Below are positions 8,631 through 17,690 of a DNA stretch of 64,000 bases, in pieces (position 1 is the first letter of the stretch; each line of letters opens with the position of its first letter). The stretch is from Sphingobium sp. SYK-6 (GTDB lineage Bacteria; Pseudomonadota; Alphaproteobacteria; Sphingomonadales; Sphingomonadaceae). The notes beneath the pieces were generated by a model that was not told the DNA's origin, made no database searches, and was given only the letters and a program-made list of their open reading frames with translations. Made by a program: the position numbers and the translations under genes. The stretch spans positions 3,008,501 to 3,072,500 of the forward strand of contig NC_015976.1 of the NCBI RefSeq assembly GCF_000283515.1, read 5' to 3'.

Positions 8631-9098
8631 TTAGTGGTGGTTCAGGGCTGCATCGCGATAGTCGTTTAGACGCTCGGCAAGCGACTCCGGGCCATCAGGC
8701 CAGACGCCCGGTATGATTCCGCTGCTTCCGAGCGCGCCGCCAAACGGCACGACTGCTCCTTCCAGATACTTGAATGCCACCATCTTTGCACCACGGCCCA
8801 GTGGTGTGACGTAGAAGTCTCCCACATCACGCCATTCAGTTTTCTTGGGAGTCTGATTTAAGCCGCCTGACAGGGTGAAGCCTTCGGGGTCAAGCCGGAG
8901 ACGGAGTGGTCTGAAAAGCATGGCCACAAATGCGGGAGTGCAAAGCGCAAAGAAGATGCCGCCAGCCTGCAGCTTCCAATTGGTATCCCCGGATTGTTCG
9001 GCAAAGAGCGAAAAAACAACGAGGATGAGGCAGCAAACCAATCCGATAGCTGCCTTGCCTCTCGACGAAGTCATTTCCTCAGGTTCCGGCCAACTCAT
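8631..9098 (-). CDS. Small membrane protein of unknown function (PH-like)
   Basis: A 155-residue protein with two hydrophobic helices (about residues 15-33 and 43-63) followed by a soluble domain with LRLRLDPEGFTLSGG, EWRDVGDFYV and GRGAKMVAFKYLEG. That pattern resembles bacterial PH-like membrane proteins, but I cannot name a family. The gene is visibly less GC-rich and uses rarer codons than its neighbours, so it may be a later arrival. It stands alone between two catabolic operons and has no evident link with them. An alternative start is the ATG at 9074. Confidence 0.75.
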   Translation of the reverse strand: MSWPEPEEMTSSRGKAAIGLVCCLILVVFSLFAEQSGDTNWKLQAGGIFFALCTPAFVAMLFRPLRLRLDPEGFTLSGGLNQTPKKTEWRDVGDFYVTPLGRGAKMVAFKYLEGAVVPFGGALGSSGIIPGVWPDGPESLAERLNDYRDAALNHH

Positions 9099-9209
9099 CA
9101 GCTCTTTTTATACTAGCGATGTCCGCTCCCACAAGATTCCTGCCGCTCGCTCCGCATCGAGGGCTTCTGAAAGCCGACGTTCATTCGGGCTGGAATTTGT
9201 CCACGTGCC

Positions 9210-10688
9210 CTACGCCGCCGCAGCGCGGGCCCGCGCCTCCGCCAGCCGCTCGCGCGACACCCATGCGCCATGGATCTGTGCGCGCATCGGAACGGGGATC
9301 AGCACTCGCGCAACCGGTCCCGCCGCGATGTCCCCGGCGTTCACGACCCACAGTTCCGAAGCGAAGCGACCGGTGTCGAGCTGACGGTCGATCACCGCCA
9401 GCAGCCACCCCTCATGGTCCGGCTCGGACGAGGGGACATGCACCGGCTCGCTGATCGCCAGGCCGGGCTCCAGCGGCATCATGTCGATCCGGCCATTGCC
9501 CGGCTCGATGCGCAGCATGGCGTTGAACGCAGCGCCGACCGGGCCGCCCGGAAGCGGCGCGCCGCCTTGCGGATTGATGGTGAGATACCAGGCCGCGCGA
9601 TAGGCCCGGCCCTGATCGGCATCGCGCAGCCGGGGCATGTCGCCCGGCGGGCCGATAACCCGGGATTCGAAGCCCTCCTCGTCGCTCGCCAGATTGAAGG
9701 TCCAGCGGACGAGGCCGCCCCCAAGCTCGTTCTGCGCGCGGTGGATGCCGCCCGCTTCGCGCATGAAGGCGAAGGCATTGGTGTCCGACAGGCAGATGTC
9801 GAGATGCACCAGATCGCCGTCGTCATAGGCATTGACGAAATGGAAGGCGGAAACGCCCCTGGGCCCCTTGAACCAGCGCATCTCCTCGACCTTGCCATAG
9901 CGCGGCATGATCCCCACCCAGCTTTCCAGCTCCTGCTGGTGCGCCCAGTGGGCACCGCCGGCCTTCAGCCGGTCGAGGTCGGCCGTGGTCGGGAAAATCG
10001 GGAAGACCGCATATTTGCCGGTGATCGCGAAATCATGGATGGTCGAGCAATAGGGCTGCTGGAACCACTGTTCGGAGACCAGATTGCCATCCTTGTCGGC
10101 GATGCAATAGGCGACGTCCGGCGTGCAGAGGCCCCCGGCCTCATAGCCGAAGAAGAACATCTCGCCGGTCGCCGGATCGACGCGGGGATGCGCAGTGAAG
10201 GTCTGCGACTTCAGCGCGCCATGATAGTCCCAGCGCCCGATCGTCTCGAGCGTCTCGGGATCGATCTCGTAAGCGAGGCCATCCTCCTTGGTCATGAACA
10301 GGCGCCCCGCATGCCAGACCGGCGTCGTGTTCGAGACCGTCCCGTCGATGCCCTGAACCTCCGCATCGTCCGTGAACGGATTGCGATATTTGCCGAACAG
10401 GGAGCGGCCCGCCGCCTTCTCGGCCTTGTAGCGCGCCGTCTCGACATAGCGGATGGCGAAATCCACCTTGCCGTCGCGAATGCCGAACCGGGAAATCATG
10501 CCGTCGCCCGAGAGCACGATCTCGTCATCGAACTTCGGCGGATAGGCGGGGTCGGGCACGGCACGGAAGAAGGCGCCGTCGATCTCGCGCGGGATCTCGC
10601 CGATCACGTCCAGATCATGCGCGTTCCATTCGATGCGGACGGGCGTGTTGAGCCCGGTGAAGTGAATGGTGTCGGGAAAACTCGCCAT
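9210..10688 (-). CDS. Carotenoid cleavage oxygenase, lignostilbene dioxygenase type
   Basis: A 492-residue non-heme iron dioxygenase that would split a central C=C bond of a stilbene to give two aromatic aldehydes. The four iron-binding histidines are visible: His167 (TAHP), His218 (IHDF), His283 (AFHF) and His473 (QIHG). Tyr101 (YRNPFTDD) and Lys134 (MTKEDGL) are at the positions known to hold the phenolic hydroxyl of the substrate in NOV1/LsdA. Position 59 is Leu, where LsdA has Phe. No signal peptide. It lies downstream of the GMC gene on the same strand but is separated from it by a large palindromic element. Confidence 0.93.
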   Translation of the reverse strand: MASFPDTIHFTGLNTPVRIEWNAHDLDVIGEIPREIDGAFFRAVPDPAYPPKFDDEIVLSGDGMISRFGIRDGKVDFAIRYVETARYKAEKAAGRSLFGKYRNPFTDDAEVQGIDGTVSNTTPVWHAGRLFMTKEDGLAYEIDPETLETIGRWDYHGALKSQTFTAHPRVDPATGEMFFFGYEAGGLCTPDVAYCIADKDGNLVSEQWFQQPYCSTIHDFAITGKYAVFPIFPTTADLDRLKAGGAHWAHQQELESWVGIMPRYGKVEEMRWFKGPRGVSAFHFVNAYDDGDLVHLDICLSDTNAFAFMREAGGIHRAQNELGGGLVRWTFNLASDEEGFESRVIGPPGDMPRLRDADQGRAYRAAWYLTINPQGGAPLPGGPVGAAFNAMLRIEPGNGRIDMMPLEPGLAISEPVHVPSSEPDHEGWLLAVIDRQLDTGRFASELWVVNAGDIAAGPVARVLIPVPMRAQIHGAWVSRERLAEARARAAAA

Positions 10689-10757
10689 GGGCTGATCCTC
10701 TCATACTGTCATTGATCGTTCGCGACGGGCTGCTGCCTGAGCCCGCGCCGGGTCCTG

Positions 10758-10918
10758 CTCAGAACCTGTCCGGAAATGCGCCCTTTGGCGCAGTGCGGTG
10801 CCGGCCCGCTCCCCCACCCGGCCACCCAACGGCAGTATGTTATGGGTGGCCGGGTGGGGGAGCGGGCCGGTGCGGCCTCGAAATGCGCACTCACGCGCAT
10901 TTCCGAACCGGCTCTCAG
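10758..10918. repeat. Long palindromic element between GMC and dioxygenase genes
   Basis: The core is a perfect 28-bp inverted repeat (10801-10828 with 10843-10870) around a 14-base loop. It is nested inside 24-bp outer inverted repeats (10758-10781 and 10895-10918, 20 of 24 matching), which share GGAAATGCGC and its complement. The right outer repeat contains the TGA stop of the GMC gene (10915-10917). It could be a non-autonomous mobile element, and as RNA it would form a very stable hairpin that limits read-through from GMC into the dioxygenase gene. Confidence 0.85.
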
Positions 10919-12522
10919 GCGTTGCGCCGCAGTGTCCGCAGGACATGATCCGCGCCCTTGTCGCCGACCATGATGGCCGTCGCATTGGTGTTGCCTGCCG
11001 TCAGGGACGGGAAGATCGAGGCATCGGCGACCCACAGGCCGTCCACGCCGATCACTTTCAGATCCGGATCGATGACGGCCATGGGATCGTCCGCAGCGCC
11101 CATCCTGGCCGTGCCGACCGGGTGGAACATCGGGATGGCCGCGACCCGGACATAATCGCGCAGCTCGGCGGGATCGGTGAGCGCGGGGCCGGGGCGCACC
11201 TCGCTGGTGATATGCTCGGCCACGGGCGGGCGCGTCAGGATATCCCGCGCGATCCCGATCCCTTCGACGATCTGGTCGATATCATCGTCGCAGGACAATT
11301 GCTGGTGATGGATGACCGGCGGCGCCAGCGGATCGGCCGACCCGAGCGTGATCTGCCCGCGATAGCTCGGCCGCATCAGGCCGACCAGCGTCGAGACCGA
11401 GGCGGTCTTGCCCAGCACGAGCCGGCCCTGCGCGTCGAAGTCGAAGGCAAAGGCCGCGAACGAGATCTGGATATTGGGCGCCGGCAAGCCCGGCCGAGTC
11501 TTCACGAAGGCCTGGGCATGGCCGATGGAGGTGCTGAGCGCGCCGCGCCGCGACAGGGCATAGCGCAGCACCGAGAGCGCGCCGCGCAGGCCGCGCGCAT
11601 CGTCATTGAGCGTGTGCGCGGTCACGGTGTTGACCACATGCGTGCCGACATGATCCTGCAGGTTGCGGCCCACGCCCGGGCGATCGCACAGCACCGGCAC
11701 GCCGACCGAGGCCAGATGCGCCGCCGGGCCGATGCCGGAGAGCATGAGCAGCCGCGGCGTGTTCATGGCGCCGGCGCTCAGGACGACGCCGTGCTTCGCG
11801 TGCAGCGTCTTGTGCGCCCCGTCCTGAAGATAGGCGATGCCGGTGGCGCGTCCATCCTCGATCAGGATGCGCAGCACCTGGGCGCCCAGCAGCGTCTGCG
11901 GCGGCGTCGCGCCCTTGAACTCATGGAGATAGCCGCGCGCAGACGAGCAGCGCGTGCCGTTCCGCTGGGAGACCTGGACATAATCGACCCCTTCGGCCTT
12001 CTCGCCATTGAGGTCGCGTCTTTCGATGCCGGTCTGCTCCGCCGCGGCGATCCACGCGTCGGTGATGGGGTAATGCGCGCGCCCTTCGGATACGGCGATG
12101 GGGCCACCCGTCCCGCGCCAGGCATCCGCACCGCGTTCATTGTCCTCCATGCGCCGGAAATAGGGAAGCACGGACTCATAGTTCCAGCCGGCCGCGCCGA
12201 GCGCTTGCCAGTTGTCATAGTCCCAGCGATGCCCGCGGATGAACATCATCCCGTTGAGCGCGCTGCCGCCGCCCAGCATCTTGCCTGCCGGCCAGATGTC
12301 GGCCCGGCCGCCGCGGGATTCGTCCGGCTCCACCTGGTAGCACCAGTCATAGGCGGGGTTCTGGACAATGGAACTGGTGAGCGCGGGGACGCGGGACCGG
12401 AAATGCCGGTCCGACTGGCCCGCCTCAACGAGCGTTACGTTCAATCCGGCCTCGGCGAGCCGGCCGGTCATGGCTGCGCCCGCCGATCCGCCGCCGATCA
12501 CGATGATGTCAGTGTCGCTCAC
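10915..12522 (-). CDS. GMC-family FAD oxidoreductase
   Basis: A 535-residue flavoprotein of the glucose-methanol-choline family, which oxidises an alcohol. The FAD-binding motif GGGSAGAAM is at residues 10-18, the GMC signature GGGSALNGMMFIRGH is present, and the catalytic pair is His467 (MFHPVGTARMG) and Asn511 (GNTNAT). No signal peptide, so it is cytosolic, with an unknown electron acceptor. It is divergent from the SnoaL gene at 12738 and shares a promoter region with the operator-like sequence 12695-12710. It likely makes an aldehyde or ketone in the same pathway as the dioxygenase. Confidence 0.95.
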   Translation of the reverse strand: MSDTDIIVIGGGSAGAAMTGRLAEAGLNVTLVEAGQSDRHFRSRVPALTSSIVQNPAYDWCYQVEPDESRGGRADIWPAGKMLGGGSALNGMMFIRGHRWDYDNWQALGAAGWNYESVLPYFRRMEDNERGADAWRGTGGPIAVSEGRAHYPITDAWIAAAEQTGIERRDLNGEKAEGVDYVQVSQRNGTRCSSARGYLHEFKGATPPQTLLGAQVLRILIEDGRATGIAYLQDGAHKTLHAKHGVVLSAGAMNTPRLLMLSGIGPAAHLASVGVPVLCDRPGVGRNLQDHVGTHVVNTVTAHTLNDDARGLRGALSVLRYALSRRGALSTSIGHAQAFVKTRPGLPAPNIQISFAAFAFDFDAQGRLVLGKTASVSTLVGLMRPSYRGQITLGSADPLAPPVIHHQQLSCDDDIDQIVEGIGIARDILTRPPVAEHITSEVRPGPALTDPAELRDYVRVAAIPMFHPVGTARMGAADDPMAVIDPDLKVIGVDGLWVADASIFPSLTAGNTNATAIMVGDKGADHVLRTLRRNA

Positions 12523-12681
12523 GCGCTGCTTCTCTCTTCTTTGAGTGAGTGGAGTTTCCGGGAGCCCGGGCGTGTTTTTCCGGGATGTCAGCGCTGCGTG
12601 CAGCTCGTCTCACCCGCCGATGCCATGCATCGGATGTGGTGGATTCACCATCAAGCTCCTCTCGATTTTGGTCCTGCGCCC

Positions 12682-12710
12682 TTGTCATGAACCATAACGA
12701 ATGTTACGAT
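12682..12710 (+). promoter_or_regulatory. Promoter with the second copy of the operator-like palindrome
   Basis: TAACGAATGTTACGAT at 12695-12710 matches the 16-mer at 4813-4828 except for two bases. TTGTCA (12682-12687) and TACGAT (12705-12710) form a good sigma-70-like pair with 17 bases between. The palindrome is again over the spacer and the -10 box, 28 bases before the SnoaL start and 172 bases before the divergent GMC start. Confidence 0.62.
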
Positions 12711-12737
12711 TGTGTCAACAGAATGGAGAGGAACGAC

Positions 12738-13235
12738 ATGGATCTTTCGGTTGAGGATCGCTTTGCCCTGGAGGACCTGCTCGCGGCTTATGCCTGGGCG
12801 CTGGACACCGGTGATGTGGAGGGGCTGGTCGCCTGCTTCACGCCGGACGCGCGGATGGTCGAGGAGGTTTTCGAGGAGCCCGACATCTGGGAGGGCCATG
12901 AGGGCATTCGCGGCATCGCCGAACATTATCGCAATGCGGAGGGTTTTCCCGGGCGCCAGCACCACGTCACGCAGGTGCAGTACATGCCGCAGGCGGATGG
13001 CACGGTGAAGATGCGCTCCTTCGCCTTCGTGACCGAATGCGAAGGTGAGACGCCCTTCCTGCTCCGCTTCGTCGGTTATTATGAGGACCATGCCGTCAAG
13101 GGCGACGATCGCCGCTGGCGCCTCCACCGGCGCGTCGCGCGCCTCTGGGATGGCGAGATCCTCAAGAACTTCCCCGGCCGCGGTCAATGGACCCCCCGCA
13201 AGCGCCCGGACTCCCTCATCATCAGGAAGCCGTAG
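12738..13235 (+). CDS. SnoaL-like (NTF2 fold) protein
   Basis: A 165-residue cytosolic protein with one SnoaL-like domain: LLAAYAWALDTGDVEGLVACF, the Asp and Tyr of the first helix, and RQHHVTQVQYM carrying His residues in the strand that usually holds the catalytic His. The start at 12738 follows GAGAGGA; a longer in-frame start at 12549 would run back through the promoter. Known NTF2-fold enzymes in sphingomonads include the diarylpropane lyase LdpA/LsdE, which makes lignostilbene. The nearby stilbene-cleaving enzyme makes a related role attractive, but this is inference from context only. Confidence 0.9.
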   Translation: MDLSVEDRFALEDLLAAYAWALDTGDVEGLVACFTPDARMVEEVFEEPDIWEGHEGIRGIAEHYRNAEGFPGRQHHVTQVQYMPQADGTVKMRSFAFVTECEGETPFLLRFVGYYEDHAVKGDDRRWRLHRRVARLWDGEILKNFPGRGQWTPRKRPDSLIIRKP

Positions 13236-13427
13236 GGGGCGAGCATATCGCGCCCGGGGACTGGCCGGTTCCGCCGATGTGCGCTGGTCGCCGGGGCGGA
13301 ACTGCGTGGTCATCGGGGGACCCATTGCCCGAAGCCCGCACTGCGGGGCGGAGCGGAGCGCGTCGGATCTGATGATCCGCGCAGGCCAGCCGCCCCCCGA
13401 ACACTCGCGATCTTGCCGGAAGAACGC

Positions 13428-14828
13428 TCAATCCAGCTTGAGCGCGTCCCGCACGATGTAGTGGAGATCGGTCTGATCGAGCAGGCCGCTGACATTGACG
13501 GCCTGCGGGCCATAAGCGGCGATGCGCAGCTGCGCGCCTGTGTGGCCTTGCGATCCTTCCTCCGCGGTGCCGTAGTTCACTGTCATGACACCGCCCTCCC
13601 GCGTGTTCAGTGCCGCAGTCAGGCCGGATGAGCGGGTGCCGTTGCCCACGATCTGGCTGGTGTGGGCATGGTCAGCCGTGACGATGACCAGCGTGTGGCC
13701 ATCCGCCTTCGCGAAGGCCAGCGCGACCTGGACCGCCTCGTCCAGATCGACCGTCTCGCCGATCTGCCCGCAGGGATTGGCCGCGTGGTCCTGTTTGTCG
13801 ATCGACGCGCCTTCGACCTGAAGGAAGAAGCCTTTGGGCTTCAGGAGCGCGATCGCCTTGCTGGTCATCGTCGCGAGCGTCGGTATGGTTTCATTGCGCG
13901 CGGCATTGGGCTGGCAAGTGATGGCCGGCTTGTCGATATTGCCGTGAAGGCTGGCGCGCGGGCCCGTCCAGCGGACCGGCATATTGCCTTCCGAGAACAG
14001 GCCGATCAGCGGCTGCCTGTCATCGGCGCGCGTGATGGCCTCGAGTTCCGCAGCGTTGCGCACGATCCGGTAGCCCCGCGCGCTGGCCTGCTCGAACAGC
14101 GTCTTGCCTTTCCATTGACCCGCCTTCGCCATCTCCGCGAAACTCGCCGCACCGCCGCCGAGCACGAGATCGGCGCGGGTATCGAGCAGTTGCTCGGTGA
14201 TCGAGCCGGCCCCGCCATTTTCCAGCGCATTCTGCGGACAGGTCTTGCTGGTCGCGGTCGGCCCGTAGCAGCTGCGGAAAGCGACGTGGGCCAGCAGCGC
14301 GGCTGGCGTTGCATCCTGGATCTCGGCCGTCGAGACATTGCCGGTGGCAAGACCGGCTTTCCTGGCCAGCTCGATCAGCGTTGCATGGGGCTTGCCATGG
14401 ATATCGACGCCGATCGCGCCATTATAGCTTTTCACGCCCGACGCCCAGGCGGTGGCGGAGGCAGCGCTATCCGTCACATAATCGGGTTTGCCGGTCTCGC
14501 GCTCGAGCGAATAATGGGTGTACTGGCCAGTGAAAGGCAGCGCATCGATGCCCTTGAAATAGCCGCCGGCGCCCTCGGCATAATTGCGCGCGATGGTGAT
14601 CTCCGAATCCCCCATGCCATCGCCAATCAGCAGGATGACGTTGCGCACTTCGCCCTCGGCAGCCAGCGTGCGATAGGCCGCGCGCATATCACCGGCGAGG
14701 CGCCGCGCCCCGCCCGGTTCGCGCAGATCGCCCCGCGCCGCGCGCGCCAGGTCAGGCGCCTGCTCCTGCGCGAGAACAGGCTGGGCCGCGAGCACGAGTG
14801 CGGCAGTCAGAGCGATACGGGTCATCAT
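13428..14828 (-). CDS. phoA: Periplasmic alkaline phosphatase (PhoA family)
   Basis: A 466-residue exported enzyme that releases phosphate from phosphomonoesters. A Sec signal peptide ends at VLAQ (about residue 21). LIGDGMGD holds the first metal-binding Asp, Ser121 in [11 protein letters not shown] is the nucleophile, and [12 protein letters not shown] holds the metal-binding Asp and His residues. The start is placed at the ATGATG at 14828 because GGAGACC lies upstream and the signal peptide begins there. It is 108 bases downstream of a TonB-dependent receptor on the same strand, which suggests uptake of an organic phosphate or its product. Confidence 0.93.
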   Translation of the reverse strand: MMTRIALTAALVLAAQPVLAQEQAPDLARAARGDLREPGGARRLAGDMRAAYRTLAAEGEVRNVILLIGDGMGDSEITIARNYAEGAGGYFKGIDALPFTGQYTHYSLERETGKPDYVTDSAASATAWASGVKSYNGAIGVDIHGKPHATLIELARKAGLATGNVSTAEIQDATPAALLAHVAFRSCYGPTATSKTCPQNALENGGAGSITEQLLDTRADLVLGGGAASFAEMAKAGQWKGKTLFEQASARGYRIVRNAAELEAITRADDRQPLIGLFSEGNMPVRWTGPRASLHGNIDKPAITCQPNAARNETIPTLATMTSKAIALLKPKGFFLQVEGASIDKQDHAANPCGQIGETVDLDEAVQVALAFAKADGHTLVIVTADHAHTSQIVGNGTRSSGLTAALNTREGGVMTVNYGTAEEGSQGHTGAQLRIAAYGPQAVNVSGLLDQTDLHYIVRDALKLD

Positions 14829-14936
14829 GGCAGGTCTCCGGGAGAAAATGGGCCAGCGAGCGGTGCGCATGGTCGAGCGCGTCGGCGCTGCTCGCGTCCA
14901 TCGCGCTCGACCGCAGGCCGGCCCGCAGAACGTTGA

Positions 14937-17690
14937 TCAGAGCTGGGCGCGGATGCCCAGGCTGATGCGGCTTCCCGACAATTCATAAGTGGTCGGGAAA
15001 GACGGATCCATCGTGTAGCCGGTGGTCTTGGCATTGCCGACGTTGATGCCCTGCACCTCGACGCGGACATTGCGGGTCAGCTGATAGCTGGCCGCAAAGT
15101 CGAACTGACCATAAGCATCCCGATAGACCGGATACATGTTCCGCTCGATCCGCTCCACATATTTGCCCCTGCGATTGTAGGACAGGCGCAGCGAGAGCGG
15201 GCCTTTGTCATAGAAGACCGTCGCGTTGTAGGCGTTGTCGGACAGGCCGATCGGCGAGGTCGGGATGTCGAGACTCGACTCGCCGGTCAGCGAACTGTCG
15301 AGGAACGTGGCATTGGCGTTGATGCCGAAGCCATCGGCCCACTCGGCAAACATGCCGAAGGGGATCACCGCATTGAGCTCGACGCCGCTGACCTTGTAGG
15401 AGCCTTCGGCATTGACCGGCTGATAGACGTCGAAGTCATAGACGCCGTTGACGGTGCCATTGGCATTGTAGACGGTCACGTCGGGCACGACGCCGGTCAG
15501 CTGGCTCTGGACCACCCCCTTGATCTTCTTCCAGAAATAGGACGCCGAGAGGATGCCGCCACGGCCGAGATACTTCTCGACGCCCACTTCCCACTGATCG
15601 GCATAAGTGGGCTTCAGGCCGGGATTGCCATCGGTGTAGCGGAAGCTGCTGTAGCTCGCGGTGCGCTTGTAAGCGAGATCGGTCAGCGCCGGGCGGATCA
15701 GCGTCTGCGAGGCGGCGGCGCGCAGCAGCAGGCTTTCGGTCAGCTCGGCATGGGCGTTGAACGAGGGCAGGAACTTCTCGTAGCGACCTTCGCTCGACAC
15801 CGGCGTCGGCGTGAGCCCGGTCGTGCCGTCCGGGTTCTGGACCTGGTGGAAGCCTTCGGAATGGATGGTGGTGCGCAGATAGCGGCCGCCGAGATTGACG
15901 AACACGGGCACCGCAATGTCGAACTGGAAATCGGCCATCGCATAGCCGGCGATCGTCTCTTCCTTCACCTTGGCATAATTGGCATCGGCGAACGGCGTCA
16001 CGAAACCGGCGGGACGGAAGAAGTCTCGCGCATAGTCGTTGGAGATCTGGGCCCAGCTGAGATCGCGTGCCTGATAGGCCTTGCCGCCAACGATGTCCGT
16101 CACATCGGTGAGCGGGCTGGCACCCAGCGTGCGCGTGTTGACATAAGCGGTGCTGCCGCGCGTCGGCCCCTGGATCTTCTCCTCGCCATATTGGCGTTCG
16201 TTGCTCTTGTTGGTGTAGCGGCCACCGAAGTTGAGGCGCTTGAGGATCGAGGATGCAAAGCCATAGCTTACATCGACCTGCGCGGCATATTTGTCGTCCT
16301 TGATCTGCTCGCGCGTGGTTTCATAGGCCTCGAACAGATAGGCATTTGGCGCATTGTACATGTCGATCGTGCGCGGGTTGCTGCTGGGGATCGTCTCGCC
16401 ACCATTCTCGGTGTAGCGGCTGCGCGAAGGCGCATAGGCGACATGCTTGAGATTGGCGTAGTCGAGCGTCTTCTCCGCGCCGGAATAGCCGCCCAGCGCA
16501 TTGATCGTCCAATTGCCGGTCTCCCAGTTCAGCTCGCCGCCGAACTGCCGATAGTCGGTCTCGTTGATATATTCCTTGCTCAGGAATTCATGCTGGGTGT
16601 TGGTGTAGGACACGTCGCGCAGCACGATGATGCCGGCGTCGGCCAAGGTCTTGTCGTCATAGGCATGGATGGTTTCCAGCGTCGAGTTGCTCGAGGCCGA
16701 ATAGGCAGCCGCGTCATATTCATCCTCGGTCGTGTCGTATGAGCCGACGAACGCATCGAAGGCGAGGCTGAACGTGCTGCTGGGCTTGTACTGGATCGAG
16801 CCTGACAGGCCGAGGCGATCCTGATCGTTCTGATAGACGCGGTCGCCAACCTTATCGAGGAAGACGATCTTGTTCTTCATCGCGTCCGTGAATGTCACGC
16901 CGGCGTCCCGCTGCAGCACGGCGATCGCCTGATTGCGGTAGGTCGTGCCCGCACGGTCGGTCCAGCGGGCGATCGGGCGGAAATTGATGCCGGAGTTGGA
17001 ATCGGTCCGGTTGGTGCGCTGCTGCTTGGCGACCGACACGAGCACGCCGAAATCGCCAAAGGTGTTGCTGGCGAGGACAGAGAAACTCGGATCGATCTTC
17101 TCGGAGATCGAATTATACGCGCCCTCGGCGCTGCCGACGAGGCGAAGGCCGGGGTTGTCGAACGGGCGCGCGGTGCGGATCGAGACGGACCCTGCGATGC
17201 CCCCTTCCTCATCAGCCGCGGTCGGCGATTTCTGGACAGTGACGGACTGGATCAGTTCCGAGGCAAAGATGTCGAACTCGACATCGCGGCCACCCGAGCC
17301 CGAGGCCGTGGCCAGCTTGTTGATGGAGACGAAGGTGAACTCGGTCGGCAGGCCGCGCACGTTGACGCGGGTGCCCAGCCCCTTGTCACGCTCGATCGTG
17401 ACGCCCGGCACGCGCTGCAGGGCTTCGGAGAGGTTCTGCTCGGGGAAGTCGGCAATGTCGGTCGCGACGATGGAATCGGAGAACCCCACTGTCACGCGCT
17501 TCATGTCGATCGCTTCCTCGATACTGCGGCGATAACCGGAGACGACGATCTCCTCGCCCGCACCGTCCTCGCTCGCCGGATCCACCGTCGTGGTCTGCGC
17601 CATGCCGGGGGCGGCCGTCAAAGCCGCCAATGCAACGCCGATGAGAAAAGGCGCTGTGCGCACCGAGCGGTTGAATTTGCTGTTCATCAT
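14937..17690 (-). CDS. TonB-dependent receptor, Xanthomonas/Caulobacter type
   Basis: A 917-residue outer-membrane receptor. The signal peptide ends at PGMAQ (about residue 31). A TonB-box-like EEIVVSGYR is followed by the plug (DFPEQNLSEALQRVPGV, NVRGLPTEFTFVSIN), then a barrel that ends in RISLGIRAQL. This plug pattern is that of the TIGR01782 family, common in sphingomonads and caulobacters for sugars and other bulky nutrients. The start at 17690 (ATGATG) follows AAGGGG; the in-frame extension upstream has no signal sequence. Its partner is the alkaline phosphatase just downstream. Confidence 0.95.
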   Translation of the reverse strand: MMNSKFNRSVRTAPFLIGVALAALTAAPGMAQTTTVDPASEDGAGEEIVVSGYRRSIEEAIDMKRVTVGFSDSIVATDIADFPEQNLSEALQRVPGVTIERDKGLGTRVNVRGLPTEFTFVSINKLATASGSGGRDVEFDIFASELIQSVTVQKSPTAADEEGGIAGSVSIRTARPFDNPGLRLVGSAEGAYNSISEKIDPSFSVLASNTFGDFGVLVSVAKQQRTNRTDSNSGINFRPIARWTDRAGTTYRNQAIAVLQRDAGVTFTDAMKNKIVFLDKVGDRVYQNDQDRLGLSGSIQYKPSSTFSLAFDAFVGSYDTTEDEYDAAAYSASSNSTLETIHAYDDKTLADAGIIVLRDVSYTNTQHEFLSKEYINETDYRQFGGELNWETGNWTINALGGYSGAEKTLDYANLKHVAYAPSRSRYTENGGETIPSSNPRTIDMYNAPNAYLFEAYETTREQIKDDKYAAQVDVSYGFASSILKRLNFGGRYTNKSNERQYGEEKIQGPTRGSTAYVNTRTLGASPLTDVTDIVGGKAYQARDLSWAQISNDYARDFFRPAGFVTPFADANYAKVKEETIAGYAMADFQFDIAVPVFVNLGGRYLRTTIHSEGFHQVQNPDGTTGLTPTPVSSEGRYEKFLPSFNAHAELTESLLLRAAASQTLIRPALTDLAYKRTASYSSFRYTDGNPGLKPTYADQWEVGVEKYLGRGGILSASYFWKKIKGVVQSQLTGVVPDVTVYNANGTVNGVYDFDVYQPVNAEGSYKVSGVELNAVIPFGMFAEWADGFGINANATFLDSSLTGESSLDIPTSPIGLSDNAYNATVFYDKGPLSLRLSYNRRGKYVERIERNMYPVYRDAYGQFDFAASYQLTRNVRVEVQGINVGNAKTTGYTMDPSFPTTYELSGSRISLGIRAQL

